DNA of 15,960 nucleotides, taken from Melioribacteraceae bacterium. Its GTDB lineage: Bacteria; Bacteroidota; Ignavibacteria; Ignavibacteriales; Melioribacteraceae. Under the pieces are notes generated by a model that saw only the letters and a program-made list of their open reading frames with translations, did no database searches and was not told the DNA's origin. Each line of letters opens with the position of its first letter. The stretch's first letter is position 1. This document shows, one piece after another, positions 1-7,330 of the stretch. The stretch is from NCBI GenBank assembly GCA_026983755.1, contig JALSTL010000060.1, forward strand, positions 1 through 15,960. Reading direction: 5' to 3'. The position numbers and the translations under genes are program-made.

Positions 1-2060
1 GGAGATATAAGCTAAGGCATTTCCACCGCTTCCCGTACCATATTTCCAATCGGAATTGAATATAACTCTTTTGCCATCGCGGCTAACTGAACCCATTGGA
101 TAATTATCATAAGTAGTACACGAAGTTCTTGCATAACCAAAATGCCGGATTGTTCCACTTCCATCAAGTTTAATTTCAAAAAGTTGAGTGGTATAATTAA
201 ACTCTCCGTTTATATCGGTTGATACTAAAGCCCAACCGGGATTGTTGAATCCACGCCCGGAAATATGTCCTCCAATATTTGGTTGTAACAGTCTCGTAAA
301 TTTACCATCACTTAACCGGGACATTCCCAGAGGAATTACTTGAACCCATACTTCATTTCCTTCCGAGTCAACTCCAAAATCTCCGTGCTGTGAGCCAATT
401 CCAATCGTTCTTAGATAGTTAAAATTCAAATCATATACATCCATTTTTTGGTTACCTCTATCATTTACTACAATATAGTTACCACTTGGAGTAATTGATA
501 TCCAATCAATATCACCGGAAAAAGATTTGGTCGATATAACCTGACCCGTTTCAATATCGTATAACGATGCTTCTATTGGCACCCCGCCACTTTCGTTGGT
601 TATAACAACATATTTGTCATCCGCCGAAATACTTCCTTCCCACGGACCTATGGTAGCCTTATATCCGGCAAAGGTATGCAGAATTGTTATTTGCTCCGTT
701 TCAACATTAATTTTCTCAAATTTATTACCATCACAAAAATATGCGGTTTTCGGATCAACATTAGACCATCTGCGTTCATAAAGGCTGGTAGAAGATTTTT
801 TATAAATACTATAGTCTTCCCCGTCTAATAAATAGGTACCAAAAACCAGGGATATTATGCTCATATCCGCATTCCATGCTTGAATTTTAGGATAATTAGA
901 TAGTAACTGAGTTGAACCGCTTGAAATTCCGAATACAGTAGGATCACTAATACGTGTGTAATAAACGCCATGTTGCGGGTCTTGAACAGATTGCAAATAC
1001 TTTGGTTTTTCCAAAGCTTCCGGTGGTTTTGGATTCCATGTTGTTTCCGGCGGGAATATCGGTTCCTTAACTTTGCCCAATTCCATTAAATGAACAGCAT
1101 CAAACCAGATATCTACATTATCTAGACTGACTGTTCCCAGATCGAAAGACCAAAAAACTTTTTCATTTGAACTAAACGCCGGTATTGTATCCGTTACAAA
1201 AATAATTTCATCTTCCGGCAACGATATCTCTTTAGAGTATAATGTTTCGTGCGGGGCATTTTGTTGATTAATAGACCAATAAAGACCTGAAACAGCTTTA
1301 GATGCTTTTGCAATAAATTGGATATGATATTCATTACCGACTTTTACCGAATCGAGTAAATTATCCTGGTATAATCGTATTTGCTGCGCGTTATCGGTAG
1401 AAGCTTTATTAACTTTTATGTAAGCACTATTTTTGCCTTCTAAAATAAAATTGGAACTCAAAGAAATCTCAGCTGCATCCTCATTAGCAATTATTTTCCA
1501 ATTATTTAAGCCATTGTCAAAATAATTATTATTCAACAATTCATTTCCGGCACGAGGTAAAGATTGTTCCGCTATCGGATCTGCTACTGCTATTAAATGA
1601 AAATCATCAATCCATATTTCCGTATTGTCGTTTCGTAATGTTGCAAAATCTATGGCAAAGTAAACTGAATTATCAGTTTTTTTTGCTTTAAATCTAAAAC
1701 TAAAATGAGTAATTGAGTCTTTCTTTGCTTTAACCCAATCCCAATTATAATAATTTTTGTAATCCGGTTCTTTATAAATAGTCCAAAAACATTTCTTAAT
1801 ATCTTTATTCGCTTTTAAGTTAAAGCTAACAAAGTAATATTTCCCTTCTATTATTCCTCCGGGAATATTGTGCTGATTTAATTGTATTCTTCCGCTCGGA
1901 GTATCTTTATAGGGATTATGCACTGTAATATGAACACAATTTTTTCCGGTTATAACACTGTTTGTATCCAGTTCATATTCCGCACGCGAACTTTCCAAAC
2001 TATATAATTCCCAATTAGTTAAGCCGTTATCAAAATAATTATTTGTAAGCATCTCTGTTC
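1..2060 (-). repeat. Tandem duplication, copy A (downstream paralogue)
   Basis: This segment, covering the propeller and the last two carbohydrate-binding modules, aligns with 3027-5077 along its whole length. The offset is 3026 bases at the left end and about 3017 at the right, so the copies differ by in-frame indels. A perfect 35-base match exists between 23-57 and 3049-3083. The copy is cut by the left edge. Confidence 0.9.
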
Positions 2061-2679
2061 CGTCCGGTAAATTTTTTCTTTTATCGTCTTCCGGAACTTC
2101 TTTTTTTACCTCTATTAAATGGACTTCATCAATCCAAATATCTACATTTGCATCTGATATTAAGCCGACATCAAAACTTAACTTGACTTGATCATCCGTA
2201 TCGGTAAACTCTAAACTATCTTGAATTGATATCACCTTATTCGCTTCAAGCGCTCTTCCCAAATAACCACGCTTCGGGTCGAACGCAAGCCATGGGGAAT
2301 GTGCCATGTGAACCTTTACGTAGAAATCATTTATGGCTCTATTCGTTTTTACTTGATATTGTAAATAATATTTATACCCCGGTCTAATTCCATTTGGTTC
2401 TGCTAAGTTTTGATAAAATTGGATATGATAATCTCTTTTTGTACTTCCGCTAAGCGTATTAACTCTAACATGAGCACATTTTTCTCCGGTTAATTGATTA
2501 GTACTATCTATATCAACTGTAGCATCACAGGCTGAATTTACATAAAGATTCCAATTTGTTAATCCATCATCAAAAGAATTATTAGTAATTAATTCCTGCC
2601 CTTCTGATATGCCTCCTTGGGCAAACAAAAATAAGGGAACTAACATTAAAAACAATAAATATTTTAACTGGTTATTCAT
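1..2679 (-). CDS. Secreted protein with three CBM4/9-like modules and a beta-propeller (3' end outside window)
   Basis: The frame stays open from the ATG at 2679 to the left edge (893 codons, no stop), so the C-terminus is missing. I chose this start because AGGAG lies six bases upstream and a signal peptide follows at once (residues 1-20, ...LFLFA, then Gln21). Three jelly-roll carbohydrate-binding-like modules follow, at about residues 27-190, 209-365 and 377-533. Each opens with a (L/I)xNNxFDxGLxNW motif and closes with (I/V)(D/E)IWxDxxHL. A beta-propeller-like region starts near residue 560 (DPQHGVYYTRISDP, then NYPKIQAWNADMS) and is still running at the edge (SRDGKRVIFNSDW, a PD40/TolB-like blade). 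The propeller and modules 2-3 are paralogous to the gene just upstream (2706-5153); module 1 is extra. A T9SS sorting domain is expected beyond the edge but is not seen. It probably acts extracellularly as a polysaccharide-binding or -degrading protein. Catalysis is unproven: the propeller might be a lyase fold, but I recognise no signature of a known lyase family. Confidence 0.85.
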   Translation of the reverse strand, partial: MNNQLKYLLFLMLVPLFLFAQGGISEGQELITNNSFDDGLTNWNLYVNSACDATVDIDSTNQLTGEKCAHVRVNTLSGSTKRDYHIQFYQNLAEPNGIRPGYKYYLQYQVKTNRAINDFYVKVHMAHSPWLAFDPKRGYLGRALEANKVISIQDSLEFTDTDDQVKLSFDVGLISDANVDIWIDEVHLIEVKKEVPEDDKRKNLPDGTEMLTNNYFDNGLTNWELYSLESSRAEYELDTNSVITGKNCVHITVHNPYKDTPSGRIQLNQHNIPGGIIEGKYYFVSFNLKANKDIKKCFWTIYKEPDYKNYYNWDWVKAKKDSITHFSFRFKAKKTDNSVYFAIDFATLRNDNTEIWIDDFHLIAVADPIAEQSLPRAGNELLNNNYFDNGLNNWKIIANEDAAEISLSSNFILEGKNSAYIKVNKASTDNAQQIRLYQDNLLDSVKVGNEYHIQFIAKASKAVSGLYWSINQQNAPHETLYSKEISLPEDEIIFVTDTIPAFSSNEKVFWSFDLGTVSLDNVDIWFDAVHLMELGKVKEPIFPPETTWNPKPPEALEKPKYLQSVQDPQHGVYYTRISDPTVFGISSGSTQLLSNYPKIQAWNADMSIISLVFGTYLLDGEDYSIYKKSSTSLYERRWSNVDPKTAYFCDGNKFEKINVETEQITILHTFAGYKATIGPWEGSISADDKYVVITNESGGVPIEASLYDIETGQVISTKSFSGDIDWISITPSGNYIVVNDRGNQKMDVYDLNFNYLRTIGIGSQHGDFGVDSEGNEVWVQVIPLGMSRLSDGKFTRLLQPNIGGHISGRGFNNPGWALVSTDINGEFNYTTQLFEIKLDGSGTIRHFGYARTSCTTYDNYPMGSVSRDGKRVIFNSDWKYGTGSGGNALAYIS

Positions 2680-2705
2680 TCTAAACTCCTGGTCTATAAA
2701 AATTA

Positions 2706-2958
2706 CTATTTGATTAATAACATCTTTTTCGATTGTATCATGTTATTGGATTTTAATCTATAAAAATAAATTCCTGAACTTAAGTTGCTTCCATTAAACG
2801 GAACTGAGTATGCTCCGGCACTCAAATTTTCGTTTAGCAACACCTTAATTTCTTGCCCTAATACATTATAAACAACTAACTTTGTCATTCCTTCAGCTTG
2901 CAATGAAAAATCTATTATTGTTGTTGGGTTAAACGGATTTGGATAGTTTTGTAAAAGA
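2706..2958 (-). repeat. T9SS sorting-domain repeat, copy 1
   Basis: The last 84 or so codons of the propeller gene are closely similar in DNA to the end of the beta-helix gene (5162-5409), although the upstream domains are unrelated. A perfect 27-base match lies at 2913-2939 and 5369-5395. In the proteins, a stretch from FSLQAEG through VYNVLGQE is identical. This marks an exchangeable export cassette. Confidence 0.85.
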
Positions 2959-5153
2959 GTAAAGCTTCTTTTAGAGATATCTAAGTCTCCGGATTCTTCA
3001 ATGCCTGTAATACCTTCTTTATATTCGGAAATAAAAGCAACCGCATTACCACCGCTTCCCGTACCATATTTCCAATCGGAATTAAATATTACTTTCTTTC
3101 CATCCGGACTAACAGAACCCATCGGATAATTATCATAAGTTGTGCAAGAAGACCTTGCATATCCAAAATGTCTGATTATTCCGCTTTCGTCCAATTTTAT
3201 TTCAAATAATTGAGTATGATTAAAATCTATATCGGTTGATACTAAAGCCCAACCTGGATTGCCAAATCCTCTTCCTGAAATATGTCCACTAAAATCCGGT
3301 GCTAAAAGTCTTGTGTATTTACCATCACTTAAACGGGCCATAGCTAAAGGTATTGTTTGAATCCAAACTTCATTCCCTTCGGTATCAATTCCAAAATCTC
3401 CGTGCTCGGAACTAACTCCAACCGTTCTAAGATAGTTAAAATTTAAATCATAGACCCTTGTTTCGTGAATGTCTCTATCATTTAGAACAATATAGTTACC
3501 ACTCGGGGTAATTGTTACCCAATCTATATCACTGGAAAATGATTTTGTTGATATAACCGAATCCAATTCAATATCATAAAGAGATGCATCAACAGCAATA
3601 CTGCCGCTTTCATTAGTAATAACCACATATTTATCATCGGCCGAAATATTTCCTTCCCATGGGCCGATTGTGGTTTTATATCCTTCAAATGTATGTAAAG
3701 TTGTTATTTCTTCCGTTTCAACATTAATTTTTTTAAACTGATTTCCGGTACAGAAATAAGCTATTTTCGGATCAACGTTAGACCATCTGCGTTCGGAAAG
3801 ACCGCCGGAAAAATATTTATGGATACTATAATCTTTTCCATCTAATAAAAACATTCCAAAAGATAGAGATATTAAACTCATATCTGCATTCCATGCTTGA
3901 ATTTTAGGATAATTTGATAATAGTTGATTAGATCCGCTTGGAACTCCGAATGCTGTCGGATCGCTTATACATGTATAATGAACACCATGCTGTGGGTCTC
4001 TAACCGTTTGCAAATACTTTGGTTTTTCCAATGTTACCGGTGGACTTGGGTTCCACGTTGTTTCCGGCGGGAAAATAGTTTCTTTAACTTCGCCTAATTC
4101 CATTAAATGAACGGCATCTAACCAAATATCTACGCTATCCTGACTGATTGCGCCCAAATCAAACGACCAAGTAACTTTTTCATTTGAACCAAATGAAACT
4201 ATTGTATCGGCTATAAAAGTTACCTTGTCTTCAGCAAGAGAAAACGCCTTTGTAAAAAGAATATTTTGGGGATTTTCTTGCCGGCTTACCGACCAAAAAA
4301 GATTAGAAACAGATTTATTGGCTTTTGCAAAAAATTGAATATGATATTCACTTCCTGCTTTTACAGAATCGAGCAAATTTTTCTGATATAATTGTATTTG
4401 CCTCGGATTATCAGCAGAAGTTTTATTTACTTTTATATGAACGCTATTTTTACCTTCTAAAATATTATTAGCATCCAAATTAAATGAAGCGTTATTACTA
4501 TCTGCATTTAACTCCCAATTATTTAAAGCATCGTCAAAATAGTTATTACTTAATAATTCAATTCCTCCGGCAGGTAAACGCGGTTCAATTATTGGTTCTG
4601 TTACAGCAATAAAATGGATATCATCAATCCAAAGTTCAATATTATCGTTTTTAAATGATGCTAAGTCTATAGCGAAATAAACATTCTCGTCTGTTTCTTT
4701 TGCTTGAAATTCATAACTAAAATGTTGAACATCTCCTCCAGTTGCTTTTACCCAACCCCAGGTAACGTAATTATGATAATCCGGTTCTTTATAAATAGTC
4801 CAAAAACCTTGCTCGATATTTTTGTTTACTTTTAGATTAAAACTAATATAATAGAAATTTCCATTTTTTACTCCGCCAGGAATATTATGTTGATTCAATT
4901 GAATTTTACCACTCGGATAATCTCGATATGGATTGTGTACCGTTATGTGAACACAATTTTTACCGGTAATAACGCTATTGGTATCCAGCTCATATTCTGC
5001 CCGTGTACTATCTAAACTAAATAATTCCCAATTATTTAAGCCATCATCAAAATAATTGTTTGTAAGCAATTCTTGCCCTCTTGGTAAATCTTCTTGAGCC
5101 ATCAAAAAAATCGGGAAGAATAAACACAAAGCGGTAAATAAAAATTTTCTCAT
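2706..5153 (-). CDS. T9SS-exported protein with two CBM4/9-like modules and a beta-propeller
   Basis: This 815-residue protein is complete. It has a signal peptide (residues 1-19, ...FLMA, then Gln20), two carbohydrate-binding-like jelly-roll modules (about 27-184 and 198-353), a beta-propeller-like domain (about 377-711) and a type A T9SS C-terminal sorting domain (about 732-815; QNYPNPFNPTT, VYNVLGQE, SGIYFYRL, KKMLLIK). PD40-like blades are visible, such as SADDKYVVITN and SPDGKKVIFNSDW. Between this protein and its downstream paralogue the motifs HGVxYTxISDP, NYPKIQAWNADMS, HGDFG, GHISGRGF and RHFGYAR are shared, so their His and Arg residues are candidate active-site or metal-binding positions. 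The start lies 8 bases after the stop of the beta-helix gene and the next paralogue starts 26 bases on, so the three are probably cotranscribed. The sorting domain predicts export across the outer membrane to the cell surface. Its exact function is unknown. Propeller-type polysaccharide lyases and simple sugar-binding proteins are both possible. Confidence 0.9.
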   Translation of the reverse strand: MRKFLFTALCLFFPIFLMAQEDLPRGQELLTNNYFDDGLNNWELFSLDSTRAEYELDTNSVITGKNCVHITVHNPYRDYPSGKIQLNQHNIPGGVKNGNFYYISFNLKVNKNIEQGFWTIYKEPDYHNYVTWGWVKATGGDVQHFSYEFQAKETDENVYFAIDLASFKNDNIELWIDDIHFIAVTEPIIEPRLPAGGIELLSNNYFDDALNNWELNADSNNASFNLDANNILEGKNSVHIKVNKTSADNPRQIQLYQKNLLDSVKAGSEYHIQFFAKANKSVSNLFWSVSRQENPQNILFTKAFSLAEDKVTFIADTIVSFGSNEKVTWSFDLGAISQDSVDIWLDAVHLMELGEVKETIFPPETTWNPSPPVTLEKPKYLQTVRDPQHGVHYTCISDPTAFGVPSGSNQLLSNYPKIQAWNADMSLISLSFGMFLLDGKDYSIHKYFSGGLSERRWSNVDPKIAYFCTGNQFKKINVETEEITTLHTFEGYKTTIGPWEGNISADDKYVVITNESGSIAVDASLYDIELDSVISTKSFSSDIDWVTITPSGNYIVLNDRDIHETRVYDLNFNYLRTVGVSSEHGDFGIDTEGNEVWIQTIPLAMARLSDGKYTRLLAPDFSGHISGRGFGNPGWALVSTDIDFNHTQLFEIKLDESGIIRHFGYARSSCTTYDNYPMGSVSPDGKKVIFNSDWKYGTGSGGNAVAFISEYKEGITGIEESGDLDISKRSFTLLQNYPNPFNPTTIIDFSLQAEGMTKLVVYNVLGQEIKVLLNENLSAGAYSVPFNGSNLSSGIYFYRLKSNNMIQSKKMLLIK
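3027..5077 (-). repeat. Tandem duplication, copy B (upstream paralogue)
   Basis: This is the partner of 1-2060 and spans the propeller and both carbohydrate-binding modules of the complete paralogue. Differences are spread along the length and many look synonymous, which suggests an older duplication kept under protein-level selection. The 5' module of the downstream paralogue (about 2110-2600) has no close counterpart here. Confidence 0.9.
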
Positions 5154-5161
5154 TTTCTTAC

Positions 5162-5409
5162 CTATTTAATTATTTGCATTTTTTTAGTTAACATTTGGTT
5201 ATTGAACTTTAAATTGTAGAAATATACAGCTGAAGATAAATTACTTCCATCGAATGGAACCGAGTATGAGCCTGCACTTAATTTTTCATTTAACAATACT
5301 TTAACTTCCTGACCTAATACATTATAAACTACTAATTTTGTCATTCCCTCAGCTTGCAATGAAAAATTTATTATTGTTGTTGGGTTAAACGGATTCGGAT
5401 AATTTTGAG
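5162..5409 (-). repeat. T9SS sorting-domain repeat, copy 2
   Basis: This is the C-terminal export domain of the beta-helix gene and the partner of 2706-2958. Protein differences between the two are few and concentrated in the last 30 residues (for example SGIYFYRL against SAVYFYNL). Confidence 0.85.
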
Positions 5410-7084
5410 AAAGGAAGAATTTATTTAACACACTAGTTTTTTCATTATCTATTCCCGTTGTTATATATGCCTTTACTCCATATTCCATTGGAGCTTTGCC
5501 TGCTTCGAAAGCACCAATATCCGGAGCAGAGCCTTCATAACCATCTGTAAAATTCGGAATAACTTCTCCTGTATCATATCCTAAACTTTGACTGCTTAAA
5601 CTAAAATCAGCAGTCATATTTTCATAATTAAAATTAGCATTTTTAATGTAAATCGGAGTTCCCTTTATTGAATGTCCGCCATTATTATTTGGATAGCCTC
5701 CGGAATAAAGATCGTAATTATAATTATTATCACTGTTTTCGGAACGGATTGAAATTGAATTAATAGCCGAACTCCCGACATCCAAAATATTATTCCTAGT
5801 TGTACAATGTTTTATATAACGATTGGCTGCATCGCTTACGCCTATTCCTCCGGCACCTTCGTTGTTCGGTTGTAAAATTGTATTATTAAAAACATACATG
5901 TGTCCGGTCATCCAATCTATTCCTCCGGCATAACCCATTTTTATAAAAGGCGCATGTACTCCATAATAACTACCCGGCGGGCTATAACATTTGCCGGAAG
6001 TATTTTTCCAAATGTATAAAGGTCCAATTGATGTTGCAGCATTAGCTATCGGCAGAAAAGTATTCTCTAAATAATTAGCCCATATTCTGGTATTTCTGTT
6101 TCCACCTTCGGCTTCTATTCCGTCATCCCAGCAATTTGCAAAATAGTTCGAATATATATCCGAATCCGGTCCCGGGAAACCGCTATAACTACCATTTGTT
6201 CCACCGCCAATAATATCATTATACATATGCTCGCTATCCGACCATATTTCATTATATCTTATTACATTATTTCCGGCACTATTAAAAAATGTAATTCCTT
6301 GAGGACCACTAGGGTGGTAACCGTCATCATTTTGTTCCGCCCAACTGTTTGCATCGTAACGCGGGTGATGTATTTTACATCGCTGTATTACAATTCTTTT
6401 TATGCTTGTTGATGCAGAGTATATTCCCGCTTGGTAATTAATACCAAATCCATCTGAGTTTTTTTCTCCCCATCCGCTAATATCGCAATTTTCTATTATT
6501 ACATCATGGCAGTTTATAAGGTTAATGCCATGCTTCTTTGCATTTTTAAGAGTAACACCGCGTATTATAACATAACTGCCTCGTATATTAATACAATAAT
6601 CATAATTATTTTCTACATCTATTGTAGCATTAGTTCCGTCTATCAAAATATATCCATCCTTGGTACCTGAATTATAAACAGAATAAGTTCTACTTCTATT
6701 GCTTAAAGTAATTGTGTCATTTACCGGAAAATCTTCCGTCCAAGTTGTTGCTAAAATTGTTTCTGTTGCGGAAGTTCCTTCTAATGTTAAATTAATTTCG
6801 TAGGTTGTATTTGGGATTAAGTTAACAATGCTTCCTCGATAGTCGGATATTTCATTAGTTGTACCGCCAATCGGATTATACTTCATTGGAAGACCGTCGT
6901 ACCAAACGGTTGTTCCTTCTTCACGATATTTTAGGAGAACAAGTTTGCTTGCCGAACCACCGCTTGGAGACCAATAAACACCAATAGTTTCAAAAGTTGA
7001 TACCGTTGTTGGTGTACCCGCAATTAACTCATTTAATATAATAAATATGCCTAATATCATAAAAAAGAGTTTTCTGTTTTTCAT
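5162..7084 (-). CDS. T9SS-exported fibronectin-III/parallel beta-helix protein (pectate-lyase-like fold)
   Basis: The protein has 640 residues. A signal peptide (1-22, ...NELIA) is followed by a fibronectin type III-like domain (about 25-118; TIGVYWSPSGG, LIPNTTYEINLTL). A right-handed parallel beta-helix follows (about 128-500), with PbH1-type repeats such as YVIIRGVTLKNAKKHGINLI, DVIIENCDISGW and TRIWANYLENT. An APDIGAFE motif (521-528), often seen at the end of beta-helix polysaccharidases, precedes a T9SS sorting domain (about 555-640). The fold is typical of polysaccharide lyases and GH28-like hydrolases, and the neighbouring esterases make a pectin-like substrate plausible. I cannot place it in a numbered family. 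Asp/Glu-rich loops at DDGIEAEGGNRN (320-331) and NDDGYHPSGPQG (252-263) are candidate catalytic or calcium sites. AAGGGA lies just upstream of the ATG. It follows a 246-bp gap, so it may begin its own transcription unit. Confidence 0.9.
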   Translation of the reverse strand: MKNRKLFFMILGIFIILNELIAGTPTTVSTFETIGVYWSPSGGSASKLVLLKYREEGTTVWYDGLPMKYNPIGGTTNEISDYRGSIVNLIPNTTYEINLTLEGTSATETILATTWTEDFPVNDTITLSNRSRTYSVYNSGTKDGYILIDGTNATIDVENNYDYCINIRGSYVIIRGVTLKNAKKHGINLINCHDVIIENCDISGWGEKNSDGFGINYQAGIYSASTSIKRIVIQRCKIHHPRYDANSWAEQNDDGYHPSGPQGITFFNSAGNNVIRYNEIWSDSEHMYNDIIGGGTNGSYSGFPGPDSDIYSNYFANCWDDGIEAEGGNRNTRIWANYLENTFLPIANAATSIGPLYIWKNTSGKCYSPPGSYYGVHAPFIKMGYAGGIDWMTGHMYVFNNTILQPNNEGAGGIGVSDAANRYIKHCTTRNNILDVGSSAINSISIRSENSDNNYNYDLYSGGYPNNNGGHSIKGTPIYIKNANFNYENMTADFSLSSQSLGYDTGEVIPNFTDGYEGSAPDIGAFEAGKAPMEYGVKAYITTGIDNEKTSVLNKFFLSQNYPNPFNPTTIINFSLQAEGMTKLVVYNVLGQEVKVLLNEKLSAGSYSVPFDGSNLSSAVYFYNLKFNNQMLTKKMQIIK

Positions 7085-7330
7085 ATTTTATTTCCCTTAG
7101 AACCTTTCAATAGCATCATCATCAGTGCGTATGTAATCTTGAGATAAACATCTTTGCACTTGTGTAAAGTAACTGTATTTTGTCGGCAAATGAACCCTCA
7201 CACCAACCCTCTCCCAAAGGGAGAGGGAGCACAGTCCCTATCTTTTAAGAGAGGGGTTGTCCAAAGGACTCCTTTGGAGGGGTGAGTTTTTAGATTATCG
7301 TCATTTATAAATTAACATAACACTAGATAT
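7085..7330. other. Intergenic gap between GH31 and beta-helix genes
   Basis: This 246-bp gap is the longest non-coding stretch in the window and separates the upstream gene block from the downstream T9SS-secreted block. Its right part holds the palindromic element at 7197-7286. The part next to the beta-helix gene (7085-7196) should hold that gene's promoter and leader if one exists, but I find no convincing -33/-7 (TTTG/TAnnTTTG) or -35/-10 pair on the minus strand. I see no open frame with coding character and no RNA gene in it. Confidence 0.75.
7197..7286. repeat. G+C-rich nested palindrome, REP/MITE-like
   Basis: A roughly 90-bp G+C-rich island in AT-rich DNA. It contains a perfect 9-bp stem with a 3-base loop (CCCTCTCCC at 7207-7215, AAA, GGGAGAGGG at 7219-7227) and a second perfect 7-bp stem with a 3-base loop (CCAAAGG at 7261-7267, ACT, CCTTTGG at 7271-7277). 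The flanks can also pair: AACCCTCTC (7205-7213) with GAGAGGGGTT (7249-7258), and CTCACACC (7197-7204) with GGGGTGAG at the right end, both imperfectly. CTCAC...CCCTCTCCC-type palindromes recur between genes in many bacteria, so a dispersed REP- or MITE-like element is likely. A role as RNA hairpin, processing site or transcription attenuator between the two gene blocks is possible. On the minus strand neither stem is followed by a T-run. Confidence 0.7.

Noticed and set aside
2706..5153. Assigning the propeller to PL22 oligogalacturonate lyase
   Set aside because: Blade motifs are generally similar, but I could not see the His/Gln metal-binding set expected of PL22. The call stays at fold level.
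7207..7288. Rho-independent terminator for the GH31 gene
   Set aside because: On the minus strand neither hairpin is followed by a T-run. The TTTTT that could complete a terminator lies on the plus-strand side (after 7286), where there is no gene to terminate.
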